From the NCBI GenBank assembly GCA_030533405.1, contig JAUNJF010000002.1, positions 73,339 to 137,338 on the forward strand: a stretch of 64,000 nucleotides of DNA. Direction: 5' to 3'. The notes under the pieces are model-generated. The model saw only the letters and a list, made by a program, of their open reading frames with translations, was not told the DNA's origin and searched no databases. A program made the translations under genes and the position numbers. Below are positions 27,817-36,790 of the stretch, piece after piece (positions within the stretch are counted from its first letter, which is position 1; every line of letters begins with the position of its first letter). This DNA comes from Eubacteriales bacterium (GTDB taxonomy: Bacteria; Bacillota; Clostridia; Lachnospirales; Lachnospiraceae).

Positions 27817-27871
27817 GGCAAAATTGCCTTTTATATTGTAAAATTTTACAAATTCATTTGGTAAAATTTAC
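27817..27871. promoter_or_regulatory. Three operator-like palindromes
   Basis: In a row lie a 5-bp-arm palindrome at 27817-27828, a perfect 16-bp palindrome TTGTAAAATTTTACAA at 27836-27851, and an 11-bp one with GTAAA/TTTAC arms at 27861-27871. They sit between the tRNA terminator and the -35 of the TIM-barrel promoter. They could be sites for a dimeric regulator; none matches a box I can name. Confidence 0.4.
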
Positions 27872-27881
27872 TATTAACAAA

Positions 27882-27912
27882 CAAAAAATAGGAGCTTTCA
27901 AAAAGCTCCTAT
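27882..27912 (-). terminator. Intrinsic terminator of the tRNA pair
   Basis: Perfect 11-bp stem (27888-27898 with 27902-27912), 3-nt loop, and a T-run on the minus strand. It lies 8 bp past tRNA-Leu. Confidence 0.92.
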
Positions 27913-27919
27913 CCTAATA

Positions 27920-28006
27920 TGCCGGCGACCGGAATCGAACCGGTACGGGAGTATAAGTCCCGCAGGATTTTAAGTCCTGTGCGTCTGCCAGTTCCGCCAC
28001 GCCGGC
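27920..28006 (-). tRNA. tRNA-Leu (TAA anticodon)
   Basis: An 87-nt class II tRNA. The acceptor stem GCCGGCG pairs with CGCCGGC, with discriminator A. The anticodon loop CTTAAAA gives anticodon TAA. A long variable arm (CGGGA with TCCCG) and a T arm with loop TTCGATT are intact. CCA is not encoded. Confidence 0.97.
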
Positions 28007-28037
28007 AACTAAATTGTATACGTGTAATCACACGTAA

Positions 28038-28119
28038 TGGATGGAGGTGGATTCGAACCACCGAAGCAATATGCAGCAGATTTACAGTCTGTCCCCTTTG
28101 GCCACTCGGGAATCCATCC
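28038..28119 (-). tRNA. tRNA-Tyr (GTA anticodon)
   Basis: An 82-nt class II tRNA. The acceptor GGATGGA pairs with TCCATCC, with discriminator A. The anticodon loop CTGTAAA gives GTA. T loop TTCGAAT. It is transcribed first, 31 bp before tRNA-Leu. CCA is not encoded. Confidence 0.97.
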
Positions 28120-28124
28120 ATAGA

Positions 28125-28141
28125 GTGCAATACCATTGCAC
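28125..28141 (-). other. 7-bp leader hairpin just upstream of tRNA-Tyr
   Basis: GTGCAAT (28125-28131) pairs with ATTGCAC (28135-28141) around a 3-nt loop, between the promoter and the mature tRNA 5' end. It may aid processing or insulate the tRNA fold. Confidence 0.5.
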
Positions 28142-28153
28142 CACCGAGTTCCT

Positions 28154-28182
28154 ATTATATCAAATAACCAATAACATTTCAA
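28154..28182 (-). promoter_or_regulatory. Promoter for the tRNA-Tyr/tRNA-Leu operon
   Basis: The minus strand shows TTGAAA, 17 bp, TATAAT, about 27 bp before the leader-hairpin end of the tRNA gene. Confidence 0.8.
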
Positions 28183-28199
28183 TCATTTTTTTCATTTCT

Positions 28200-30323
28200 C
28201 TATTCCTGTGCCTTTAATACAATAGCAGAAATTGGTGGAACCGACAAATATAATTGATTATTCTCAACCACATAGGTTCTTGGCTCCATGATATAAGACT
28301 CTTCTGTTGTGAGAATCAACTGCTTCATCACACTTCCATTGCGAATGCCCAACTGATCCACACTCAATCGTAGTTCCATCTGCTCATAGTTATTATTCAG
28401 TACAATAACCATTTTGTCTTTATGATCAAATCTTCCATAGGCAATCAACTTGTGAGCGCCATGTAAAAAGATAACCGAACCATATTTTAATACTTCGTTT
28501 TCCTTGTGTATTTTGATAATGTCTCGATGAAATAAAATCAAATCCTTATCTTCATGCCCCCATGGATAGGTTCGACGATTATCCGGATCTGTCCATCCAC
28601 ACATACCAGCCTCATCTCCATAATAAATCGTTGGAGCTCCTGGCCATGTCATCTGAAATACAACCGCTTCACGGAAAATGCCTTTGTTCACGTTCTCATT
28701 TGCTGCCTCAGCACCCAATGTATGCAAACGACCCACACGACGATTGGTTCTGGTCAGAAAACGTGAATGATCGTGATTAGAAAGCTCATTCATCGAAACC
28801 TCTAACGACTGCTGATGAAAACGACTCATATGATGTCTCATAGAACCCATAAATGCATCCGGATTACCTAGCAAATCGCCACGGAACTCGTCAGAATGCT
28901 TCTCCACACCTGTTAAAAACCAGGTGATCGGCTCCATAAATGCATCATAATTCATAACCGTATCCCACTGGTCACCCTGCAACCAATTGTACGGATCACC
29001 ATAATGCTCTGCTAAAATAATTGCCTCTGGATTTGCTTCTTTGACAACCTTACGAAAATCTCTCCAAAACTGATGGTTAAATCCTTCCGAATGTCCTAAA
29101 TCCGCAGCAACATCCAAACGCCATCCATCTACATTAAATGGTGGTGATACCCATTTCTTTGCAATTCTCAATATATAATCGTATAGTTCCTGAGATTCCT
29201 CGTAATTTAACTTTGGCAAGGTATCATGTCCCCACCAGCCATCATAACTTGCGTTATATGGCCATGCATTTTCATCGAAGAACTTAAAGAAACTACGATA
29301 CGGACTGTCTGCATTTGGATATGCACCTGGTTCATATCCTGGCTGATTCTCATATAAACACTCACGATCCAACCATTTGTTAAACGATCCACAGTGATTA
29401 AATACACCGTCTAAAATAATACGCATACCGCGTCGATGAATCTCCTCTACCAATCGACAAAACAATTCATTACTCGCTTCCAAATTCTCTTTGTTCGTTA
29501 CACGATTCACATAGCGGGTAGAATTCTTATTCACGGTATCTCCGTCTTTTAAGCACTCACTATCATCTTTTACAATCTTACCATAATGTGGATCGACATA
29601 ATCGTAATCCTGTATATCATACTTGTGATTCGATGGCGATACAAATATTGGATTCAGATAAATGACTTCTACACCTAAATCCTGTAAATAATCTAATTTG
29701 TTCATAACACCCTGCAAATCGCCACCATAGAAGTTACGAATATCCATTTCCTTCGGATTCTCACTCCAGTCCTTGATTTGTCTGCAGGTGTCTCCTACAT
29801 AAAAATATTCCTGATCTAATACATCATTGGACAAATCTCCGTTGCAAAAACGATCCACAAAAATCTGATAAAATACAGCACCTTTTGCCCAATCCGGTGT
29901 CCGAAAGCCTGGCATAACACTAAAATTGTAATTCGGATTATTCTCATCCTGCACACCGATTTTATTGTAATAACAGATTGCATTACCGGATACAATTTCA
30001 AAGTAATATTCTACCTTGTCTTTCACAATCGGCGGAAGTTCGGCACCATAATAATCAAATAGATCATCACTTTCCACAACTGCCATCTTCGTACGACATC
30101 CATCACATATTACAAAAACATCATCTACATTTGCCTTTGCTGTTCGAAACTTTACCGTTACCGTATCACCCGGCATCGGCTCTGCTGGTATACGGTACTG
30201 CTTGGTTCCATCACTGAATAATGCACCTGTATAAATTGCTGGTTTATTTTGAAACACATATGTTTGCACCTTTTGTGCATGTGTAAATTTACGAAACACA
30301 AATCCCACGATCCCGTCCTCCAT
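28200..30323 (-). CDS. GH13 alpha-glycosidase (neopullulanase/maltogenic amylase type)
   Basis: Cytoplasmic (no signal peptide) 707-residue enzyme for maltodextrin, pullulan or cyclodextrin breakdown. Residues 1-125 look like the CBM34 beta domain found in GH13_20 enzymes. The TIM barrel follows (GAVFYQIFVDRFCNGD). Its catalytic set is intact: nucleophile Asp in GWRLDVAAD, acid/base Glu in ILAEHYGD, and the stabilising Asp in NELSNHDHSR, with GVFNHCG as the first conserved region. A C-terminal beta domain completes it. The ATG at 30323 has AGGGG upstream; a GTG five codons in has GGAGG and is a possible alternative. It has its own promoter. Confidence 0.93.
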   Translation of the reverse strand: MEDGIVGFVFRKFTHAQKVQTYVFQNKPAIYTGALFSDGTKQYRIPAEPMPGDTVTVKFRTAKANVDDVFVICDGCRTKMAVVESDDLFDYYGAELPPIVKDKVEYYFEIVSGNAICYYNKIGVQDENNPNYNFSVMPGFRTPDWAKGAVFYQIFVDRFCNGDLSNDVLDQEYFYVGDTCRQIKDWSENPKEMDIRNFYGGDLQGVMNKLDYLQDLGVEVIYLNPIFVSPSNHKYDIQDYDYVDPHYGKIVKDDSECLKDGDTVNKNSTRYVNRVTNKENLEASNELFCRLVEEIHRRGMRIILDGVFNHCGSFNKWLDRECLYENQPGYEPGAYPNADSPYRSFFKFFDENAWPYNASYDGWWGHDTLPKLNYEESQELYDYILRIAKKWVSPPFNVDGWRLDVAADLGHSEGFNHQFWRDFRKVVKEANPEAIILAEHYGDPYNWLQGDQWDTVMNYDAFMEPITWFLTGVEKHSDEFRGDLLGNPDAFMGSMRHHMSRFHQQSLEVSMNELSNHDHSRFLTRTNRRVGRLHTLGAEAANENVNKGIFREAVVFQMTWPGAPTIYYGDEAGMCGWTDPDNRRTYPWGHEDKDLILFHRDIIKIHKENEVLKYGSVIFLHGAHKLIAYGRFDHKDKMVIVLNNNYEQMELRLSVDQLGIRNGSVMKQLILTTEESYIMEPRTYVVENNQLYLSVPPISAIVLKAQE

Positions 30324-30379
30324 CTCATAGTCCCCTCATATCATGCATGGGCGAGCTTAATTTCATAACCATTTCCTAT

Positions 30380-30408
30380 ATTTTACTCCAAATGTAAAAA
30401 TATAACAA
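30380..30408 (-). promoter_or_regulatory. Promoter for the GH13 gene
   Basis: The minus strand shows TTGTTA, 17 bp, TAAAAT, about 57 bp before the ATG, and its -35 abuts the terminator at 30408-30443. No clear catabolite-responsive element is seen. Confidence 0.65.
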
Positions 30409-30443
30409 GTAAAAAGGACAGTCAACCGATCGACTGTCCTTTT
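30408..30443 (-). terminator. Intrinsic terminator ending the sporulation-block transcript
   Basis: A 12-bp stem (30412-30423 with 30432-30443) with an 8-nt loop is followed on the minus strand by a T5 run. It lies about 260 bp after the ftsH stop at 30702, leaving a long 3' untranslated region. Confidence 0.75.
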
Positions 30444-30701
30444 CTGGAGAAGGTATTTTTTTGTTACTTATGGGGTGTAGCAAAAAAACTATATAATGTA
30501 TTGGGGGGGGTTACAAGTATTATTATACGCATTCTGCTTCAAAAGTGTTCACAAACAATTATTTTTTTTTCAGATTCTTTTGTGCAAATCGTCAAAACCC
30601 TGTTTTTTACCACCCTGTTTTCGACCTTTTTTTGTGTACATTGTTCAAAAAGACCGATATTTGCTCCATCCTTTTGTGCCACACCAATAACAAATTACCC
30701 A
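30444..30701. other. 258-bp non-coding, T-rich stretch with a G8 tract
   Basis: I find no gene here. It holds a plus-strand TATAAT at 30492-30497, followed after five bases by eight Gs (30503-30510), and two copies of ACCCTGTTTT about 16 bp apart near 30597-30626. Short open frames on the plus strand have no ribosome site. It is probably the long 3' untranslated region of ftsH. Confidence 0.6.
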
Positions 30702-32540
30702 TTAAATTTCAAATAAAGATTCAAATTCTGCTCGATCAATACGCTCTTTTTCTAACAAACGCTGTGCACAAGCATGTAAAACATTCACATTTTCCTCTAA
30801 AATGCTCTTTGCTTCTGCATAACACTCATCAACAATACGCTTTACCTCTCTGTCAATCGTTGCAGCTGTGTTTTCGCTGAGCATTCTATGATGACCAATA
30901 TCTCTTCCAACAAATGTTTCCTCTTCATTATCTGTCTCGTAATTAATGAGTCCTAACTCATCTGACATACCATACTTAACAACCATCGCACGTGCGGCTG
31001 CCGTTGCCTGCTTAATATCCTGTGATGCACCCGTTGCGATATCATCCATAATCATTTCTTCCGCAATTCGTCCACCTAAACATACCTTGATGTCATTTAA
31101 CATCTTTCCTCTTGTAACATGTACATTATCATTTTCCGGAAGCGGCATTGTGTATCCGGCTGCCCCCTGACCAGTTGGAATGATGGAAACCGTATATACA
31201 GGACCTACACCATCTAATAAATGGAATAACAATGCATGACCCGCCTCATGATAAGCTGTCACCTTCAAATCTTCTTTTGGAATGACACGAGATCTTCTCT
31301 CTGTTCCAATTCCGACCTTGATAAATGCTTTATCTACATCCTCTTTGATAATATACTTACGACTATCCTTTGCTGCACTAATCGCAGATTCATTCATCAA
31401 ATTCTCCAAATCTGCTCCAGCAAATCCAGCTGTTGTTCTTGCAATCTCATGTAAATCAATATCTTCCGCAAGTGGCTTATTCTTTGTATGAATCTTAAGA
31501 ATATCCTCTCTACCCTTCACATCTGGCTTACCGACAGCAATCTTACGGTCAAAACGACCTGGTCGCAAAATCGCTGGGTCTAAAATATCCACACGGTTTG
31601 TTGCTGCCATGACAATGATTCCCTCATTCACAGAGAAACCATCCATCTCAACCAACATTTGGTTTAAAGTCTGTTCTCTCTCATCATGTCCACCACCTAA
31701 ACCAGAACCTCTTCTACGTGCCACAGCATCAATCTCATCAATAAAAATGATACATGGTGCATTCTTCTTTGCTTCTGCAAATAAATCTCTTACACGGGAA
31801 GCACCAACACCGACAAACATCTCCACAAAATCAGAACCAGATATTGTAAAGAACGGAACATGTGCCTCGCCTGCAACTGCTTTCGCCAACAAAGTTTTAC
31901 CAGTTCCCGGAGGACCCACAAGCAAAATTCCCTTTGGAATTCTTGCACCAAGCTCTACGTATTTTGCAGGACTTTTCAGGAAATCAACCACTTCTTCTAA
32001 ATCCTCTTTTTCCTCTGACAAACCAGCAACCTCGTTAAATGTCACATTGTTATTGGCATCAGAAATCATACGCGCCTTACTTCGTCCAAAGTTCGACATC
32101 GAATTACCGCCACCTGCTGCACCCTGCATACCTGCAAACAGCATAATCACAATAACCAATCCAATCACACCAATCAAATACGGCAGCAATTTTTCCAGCA
32201 AGCTCGGACGGACTACATCACTCATTTCAAAAATGACCTTCACATTATAACTGTCACGTAACCTGACATATAATTCTTTAAATTCCTTTACATCTGTTAC
32301 GTAAAACTGTATTCTGTTTCCATCCTTCATGCCTAACACAACAGTACCCGTCGGCACCTCTGCATTCTGCTGTAAATACACCGTTTTGACTTTTCCTGCT
32401 TTCATATCATCAGAAAAATTCTTTTCAGTATACTTCATGTTCACATTCTGATTTCCACCCTGAATCAAATACAACACGCCAAAAATCAAGGCAAAAAAGA
32501 TAAGGTAAGAAATCAAACTTCTTTTCATATTCTTGTTCAT
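30702..32540 (-). CDS. ftsH: ATP-dependent zinc metalloprotease FtsH (second copy, hpt-linked)
   Basis: Membrane AAA+ protease, 612 residues. The transmembrane segments lie at about 8-27 and 118-138. The AAA domain has [19 protein letters not shown] and RPGRFDRK, and the zinc site is HEAGH. It ends the conserved block tilS-hpt-ftsH found in Bacillus and Clostridia, so this is the orthologue of the standard Firmicute FtsH; the copy at 6456-8429 is the extra one. In Bacillus the orthologue is needed for sporulation entry by degrading Spo0E-type proteins. AAGGAG precedes the ATG, 17 bp after hpt. Confidence 0.96.
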   Translation of the reverse strand: MNKNMKRSLISYLIFFALIFGVLYLIQGGNQNVNMKYTEKNFSDDMKAGKVKTVYLQQNAEVPTGTVVLGMKDGNRIQFYVTDVKEFKELYVRLRDSYNVKVIFEMSDVVRPSLLEKLLPYLIGVIGLVIVIMLFAGMQGAAGGGNSMSNFGRSKARMISDANNNVTFNEVAGLSEEKEDLEEVVDFLKSPAKYVELGARIPKGILLVGPPGTGKTLLAKAVAGEAHVPFFTISGSDFVEMFVGVGASRVRDLFAEAKKNAPCIIFIDEIDAVARRRGSGLGGGHDEREQTLNQMLVEMDGFSVNEGIIVMAATNRVDILDPAILRPGRFDRKIAVGKPDVKGREDILKIHTKNKPLAEDIDLHEIARTTAGFAGADLENLMNESAISAAKDSRKYIIKEDVDKAFIKVGIGTERRSRVIPKEDLKVTAYHEAGHALLFHLLDGVGPVYTVSIIPTGQGAAGYTMPLPENDNVHVTRGKMLNDIKVCLGGRIAEEMIMDDIATGASQDIKQATAAARAMVVKYGMSDELGLINYETDNEEETFVGRDIGHHRMLSENTAATIDREVKRIVDECYAEAKSILEENVNVLHACAQRLLEKERIDRAEFESLFEI

Positions 32541-32557
32541 ATCTTGCTCCTTTTATA

Positions 32558-33079
32558 TTACTCCTGTACCACACCTACATATGGCAGGTTGCGATACTTT
32601 TGCGCCCAGTCAAGTCCGTATCCTACAACGAAACGATCTGGAATCACAAAACCGCAATAATCTGTCTCCACATCTGCAGTTCTGCGATCTGGCTTATCCA
32701 ACAATGTCACAATCTTGAGTGTCTCTGGGTTTCTGGCAAGTAATAATTTTTTCAAATGGAATAACGTGTTACCAGAATCCACAATATCCTCAACAATCAA
32801 AACATTCTTGCCACAAATGTCCTCGTCCAGCTCTTTCTTAACAGTAATTTTACCAGCTGAAACCATTCCGTCTCCATAAGAGGAAACCGACATAAAATCT
32901 AGTGTAACTGGCACGGTTATTCTCTTCGCTAATTCACATGCGAAAAAAACACTTCCTTTCAGAATCACAACCATATGTAATTCTTTTCCAGCGTAGTCCT
33001 TGCTAATCTGCTCTGCCAACTCGCAAACCTTTGCATCTACTTCTTCTTCTGAAATCATAACATCAATCTGTTTTTCCAT
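32558..33079 (-). CDS. hpt: Hypoxanthine phosphoribosyltransferase
   Basis: Purine salvage enzyme joining hypoxanthine or guanine to PRPP. The PRPP-binding signature is VLIVEDIVDSGNTL near residue 95-108. Other family residues are ILKGSVFFACEL near 40 and the purine-recognition segment DYCGFVIPDRFVVGYGLDW. The length of 173 is typical. It overlaps the end of tilS by 17 bp, the classic tilS-hpt coupling; in Bacillus and Listeria the two proteins interact to control ftsH expression. Confidence 0.97.
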   Translation of the reverse strand: MEKQIDVMISEEEVDAKVCELAEQISKDYAGKELHMVVILKGSVFFACELAKRITVPVTLDFMSVSSYGDGMVSAGKITVKKELDEDICGKNVLIVEDIVDSGNTLFHLKKLLLARNPETLKIVTLLDKPDRRTADVETDYCGFVIPDRFVVGYGLDWAQKYRNLPYVGVVQE

Positions 33080-34529
33080 GATTCTCTACCTCGTACCTCA
33101 CTACTAAAACATACTTTGTTTTATCACTTATCCTATGATTATTACATCTCCTAAGTCCTACCAGCCAAATCACTTCTCGTTGCATTGCAATAACCCACGT
33201 ACTTTGTCGTTGTTCCCTCGGAATCTTGCAATCAATAAAATATCTGGAAATCTTTTTTCGATTTCCCTGTTCATTCATCACAAAATAATCCTCTGCCTCA
33301 GGTCTTCTGACGCACAACGTATCTTTAATTGTATCACAGTCATAGAATTTCGTATAGTTATTTTTGGAATTTACTGCCTCCATTTGCAATTTTTTCCACT
33401 CTTTTTCTCCTAATTGCTGCCGGTCTATATATTCTACATATATTTTTCCGCCATTTGGTAATACAATTTGTTCATTTTCCTGCATTTTTATTTCGTATTT
33501 CCATTCCTCTGTCTTTTCTTCAAAGCATTTCCGAATTGTCAAGGTTTCATACGTCAAAACTGCTCGCATACCATACGGCAGATTGATTTCTTTTCCACTT
33601 TGTGCATCTAACAGCCGAGTCAATGCAAAAACATGCTCTTTTGCCAAATCCTTTTTTTGCCCACAAACTTTTGCCATCATTTCGTAAAGTACAGCTCGCA
33701 CAACCAATTCATCCTGTTCTCTTAACAGATTTCGATTGGTAGAACAACTCATGCCTGACATAGTTTGATCAGACTCTGTTACCACATGTAACTCCATATA
33801 ATTTTTCACAATTCTTTCAAAAAAGCTTTGATACATAGCAGCTGTCGTAGCAAACTCCGCAATATGCTTTCCCGCCTGCGCATTGATTTTTTCTAAATTC
33901 GGTATCACTACATTGCGTAATCGATTTCTGCTATACTGATTCTCCTGATTGGTAACATCCTCAAACCATTTTATCTGTTTCTCTTTTACAAACTGTTTCA
34001 GTTCCGATTTATCAAATGGCAGCAATGGGCGAATCACGGTAAACTTCCCGCTTTCCACATATGAAACAGGATGCATTCCACTCATTCCTGATAAATCTGC
34101 TCCACGAATCAAATGAAATAATACCGTTTCCGCCTGATCACCCATATGATGCGCTGTGGCAAGCTTTGTCGCATTCACCTGTTTCATTTTTTTTAAAAAG
34201 CACTGATATCGAAACGTTCTTCCAGCCTCTTCCTCTGACATCCCCCATTCTTTTGCCAATTCAGGAACATTCCCCTCATATAAAGAATAGTCCAAATCAT
34301 ACATCTGACATAGCTGCTTTACATACTCCGCATCGCGCTTTGCATCCTGCTGCCGAATTCCATGATTCACATGTACGACATATATTGAAAGTGCATATTG
34401 TTTTAAAACTTCTTTCATAAGCAGCAATAAACACACAGAATCAACACCACCAGACACGCCCAATACTACTTTATCACCCTGATTTAACATATGATATTCT
34501 TCTATCTGCTTTTTCATTCTTTGAAGCAT
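33063..34529 (-). CDS. tilS: tRNA(Ile)-lysidine synthetase TilS
   Basis: ATP-dependent enzyme that converts C34 of the CAU-anticodon tRNA-Ile to lysidine so it reads AUA. The N-type ATP pyrophosphatase P-loop VLGVSGGVDSV is near residue 20. Further marks are VVHVNHGIR, ATAHHMGDQAETVLFHLIRGADLSG and RPLLPFDKSE. A C-terminal substrate-binding domain (PEAEDYFVMNE, ISRYFIDCKIPREQR) is present. Length 488. The open frame extends 21 codons upstream into spoIIE, but GAGGATGATT before the ATG at 34529 supports that start. Confidence 0.95.
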   Translation of the reverse strand: MLQRMKKQIEEYHMLNQGDKVVLGVSGGVDSVCLLLLMKEVLKQYALSIYVVHVNHGIRQQDAKRDAEYVKQLCQMYDLDYSLYEGNVPELAKEWGMSEEEAGRTFRYQCFLKKMKQVNATKLATAHHMGDQAETVLFHLIRGADLSGMSGMHPVSYVESGKFTVIRPLLPFDKSELKQFVKEKQIKWFEDVTNQENQYSRNRLRNVVIPNLEKINAQAGKHIAEFATTAAMYQSFFERIVKNYMELHVVTESDQTMSGMSCSTNRNLLREQDELVVRAVLYEMMAKVCGQKKDLAKEHVFALTRLLDAQSGKEINLPYGMRAVLTYETLTIRKCFEEKTEEWKYEIKMQENEQIVLPNGGKIYVEYIDRQQLGEKEWKKLQMEAVNSKNNYTKFYDCDTIKDTLCVRRPEAEDYFVMNEQGNRKKISRYFIDCKIPREQRQSTWVIAMQREVIWLVGLRRCNNHRISDKTKYVLVVRYEVENHGKTD

Positions 34530-34551
34530 AATCATCCTCTTCTTACGTACA

Positions 34552-36384
34552 CTATTTTTCCCATAATGCAGCGACCAAAATCGTGCTATCATCTTTCCGC
34601 GGTTGCATCTGAATTTGTTCCAAACACTCCATCATACGTTCTGCAAATCCCTGCGCATTGTGTGTATCTATTTTCGAAATCAAATCCGCCAAATACGCAT
34701 CTCTATCCTCTACCAAAATACAATCTAATATTCCATCACTTACCATCACAATGATATCCCCATGATAAAGCAATCTCGAACAGGTGTCAAACTCCACCTG
34801 CTCCAGCACACCCATCGGAAGCGATGTAGATCGAATGCACTCCACCTGTGTACCATGTTTGATAAAGGTGGTAGATGCCCCAAGTTTAATAAAATCTGCC
34901 ACTCCCGTATATAGATCTACCATTGTCAAGTCGAGCGTCGAGCTAACATTTCCATCCTCCAAAAAACTGATAAAGGAATTTAATAGTTCAATCGCAAGTT
35001 CCCTCCCAAATCCAGCCAGCAACAATTGTTCTAACAAATCAACCACCTGTTCACTTTCCCAATAAGCTCGTTCTCCACTTCCCATACCGTCCGACAGCAT
35101 AAAAACCGCCTTTTGCGTGTCCAGTTTTGAAATAGAAAAATTATCTCCACACATTCCTTCCCCATTTTTTTCTTTTCTCATTACGCCTGTGGTAAGCATA
35201 TATTTCCCCTGCTCCATAAATGTCAAAAACTTTCCCTCTCTGCCCACAAGCAAATCACCTGCACCAACACATACCATACTCCGATCAAACACTTCGCCAA
35301 CCTTACCCGCCAGGTCTTTTCCTGTTACCATATGTTTTTTCTTTGCATAACAATTCATATATACGCAAATTCTCCCATCTGCATTCTGAAATGCCATCAC
35401 ACGTAAAACCGTAACACCAAACCGCGCCAGTTGCCGAACAATCGCCTGTTCAAACATCATTCTTCCTTCTATCGGCTCCACCATTTCATCCGGAAACGAG
35501 ACAATTGCCTCACCCACACGCCCCAATTGCTTAATGAAATTTTTTCTCATTTCCTGCAATCGATTGCTTTGGGATTCTACCGCATTTAACAGCGATAATC
35601 CATCTCCACTGATATACATATTGCTCAATCCACCCAGTTCGATATCATCCCGCTCCTCCTCATGCAGTTCTAGCATCTTTTTCATGGACAAAAATACCTG
35701 TCCAAAATCATACACGCGATTTCCTACAATTTTGCGCACCATCATTTCATCTGTCGCAGCAATTTGTTCCTGTGCCGTTTTTCGCGTATATTTTGCCATT
35801 TTTCTACTTAGCAGTCGAAACAACATTGTTGCCACCATAAACGTAATCAAAAAATCAAATGGCATAGTTTTGGCAGAGCACCCAAAGATTCCCACTAAAA
35901 AAACAGAAAACAAACCAAGCATTTCTTTCATGGTACATGCTCTGACTTTCCAAATCTGCAGTCCACATATTCCCTGTTCAAAAATCAATGTTGCACAAAA
36001 TACAATCACACTCTCCAAACAGGCATATAAAATACAACGGTCATCCTTCGTCACAATATATTGATACGGTACTGTAACTGCCCATAGTACCACTCCACTT
36101 GCCAACGCCAGCTGCACACGATTGGTAAACAGTTTTTTTCGGTCTGTCAATTCCAACACACCAATTAAAAACAACAAAATGCTTCCATATCGCACCATCC
36201 CCACAAGGCCAATCCGAGAAAAGACACCTAACAAAACAATGATATACATCGCAATTCCGCTTTGTTTTTGTAAATATGTTGCCATAAAAAAAGGCACAAC
36301 AAAAGGACACATAAACAGCAATTGGCATCGCGCCACCAAAAATGCTATTACATGTATCCCTACTCGTTCTAATCTGTCCTGCAT
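34552..36384 (-). CDS. spoIIE: Stage II sporulation protein E (PP2C-type phosphatase, short form)
   Basis: Membrane phosphatase that dephosphorylates SpoIIAA and so activates sigma-F in the forespore. The first about 190 residues hold several hydrophobic segments. A regulatory region follows. The PP2C/SpoIIE domain lies in the last about 220 residues, with metal-binding Asp residues in FMLSDGMGSGERA and DIIVMVSDGILDC. At 610 residues it is clearly shorter than the 827-residue Bacillus protein, mainly in the membrane part, as I recall for other Lachnospiraceae. GGAGGG lies seven bases before the ATG. It follows divIC and precedes tilS, the standard order. Confidence 0.93.
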   Translation of the reverse strand: MQDRLERVGIHVIAFLVARCQLLFMCPFVVPFFMATYLQKQSGIAMYIIVLLGVFSRIGLVGMVRYGSILLFLIGVLELTDRKKLFTNRVQLALASGVVLWAVTVPYQYIVTKDDRCILYACLESVIVFCATLIFEQGICGLQIWKVRACTMKEMLGLFSVFLVGIFGCSAKTMPFDFLITFMVATMLFRLLSRKMAKYTRKTAQEQIAATDEMMVRKIVGNRVYDFGQVFLSMKKMLELHEEERDDIELGGLSNMYISGDGLSLLNAVESQSNRLQEMRKNFIKQLGRVGEAIVSFPDEMVEPIEGRMMFEQAIVRQLARFGVTVLRVMAFQNADGRICVYMNCYAKKKHMVTGKDLAGKVGEVFDRSMVCVGAGDLLVGREGKFLTFMEQGKYMLTTGVMRKEKNGEGMCGDNFSISKLDTQKAVFMLSDGMGSGERAYWESEQVVDLLEQLLLAGFGRELAIELLNSFISFLEDGNVSSTLDLTMVDLYTGVADFIKLGASTTFIKHGTQVECIRSTSLPMGVLEQVEFDTCSRLLYHGDIIVMVSDGILDCILVEDRDAYLADLISKIDTHNAQGFAERMMECLEQIQMQPRKDDSTILVAALWEK

Positions 36385-36424
36385 TACTCATCCCTCCATA
36401 CAGGGGACAGTATATGCCTAATAA

Positions 36425-36453
36425 ATGATATAATCTGTCATATTCTGTTGCAA
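36425..36453 (-). promoter_or_regulatory. Candidate sigma-A-type promoter for spoIIE
   Basis: The minus strand shows TTGCAA, 17 bp, TATCAT, about 40 bp before the spoIIE ATG in the 88-bp gap after divIC. The 21-bp spacing and Spo0A boxes of the Bacillus spoIIE promoter are not evident. Confidence 0.5.
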
Positions 36454-36472
36454 AAAAACGCACAAATCCAAA

Positions 36473-36775
36473 TTAATTCGTCGGTTCTAATAATATCTCA
36501 TCTGGATATACCAGGCCAAGCTTATCCTTTGCTACATCTTCCATGTATTTCTTTGTCTGCATGTATTTTTCAAGTGCCTCCAACTCCTCAGCCCGTTGTT
36601 CTTCACTTTTTATCTGTTGTTCAAGTAAAATCTTCTTTTCTTCCAGAGCTTTTTGTTGACTCTTTAGAGAGTAAAGCTTTACACCTACGAAAACACAAAA
36701 TACAAATACAACAAAATAAATCAAAGGTAAACCTTTCTTCACTTTTCTTCTTCTCTTTTTTCTTCGGCTCACCAT
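36473..36775 (-). CDS. divIC: Septum formation initiator DivIC/FtsB-like protein
   Basis: A small bitopic division protein of 100 residues. The N-terminus is very basic (RRKKRRRKVKK), followed by one transmembrane helix (about 20-37). A coiled coil of about 45 residues (QKALEEKKILLEQQIKSEEQ) comes next, then the conserved DKLGLVYPDEILLEP tail. It partners FtsL/DivIB at the septum. The exact start among ATG/GTG codons at 36781-36772 is ambiguous; ATG at 36775 is used. It lies 15 bp after yabQ. Confidence 0.88.
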   Translation of the reverse strand: MVSRRKKRRRKVKKGLPLIYFVVFVFCVFVGVKLYSLKSQQKALEEKKILLEQQIKSEEQRAEELEALEKYMQTKKYMEDVAKDKLGLVYPDEILLEPTN

Positions 36776-36790
36776 TCTCACCTGCTTTTA

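Noticed and set aside
30496..30880. Short plus-strand frames in the T-rich region after ftsH
   Set aside because: No ribosome sites; composition is low-complexity and the frames run into ftsH antisense.
31609..32250. 213-codon open frame on the plus strand
   Set aside because: It lies wholly opposite the second ftsH gene, has no ribosome site, and its composition mirrors the ftsH codons.
36041..36463. 140-codon minus-strand frame overlapping spoIIE
   Set aside because: It is an alternative frame of the spoIIE 5' part, cysteine-rich and without a start signal.
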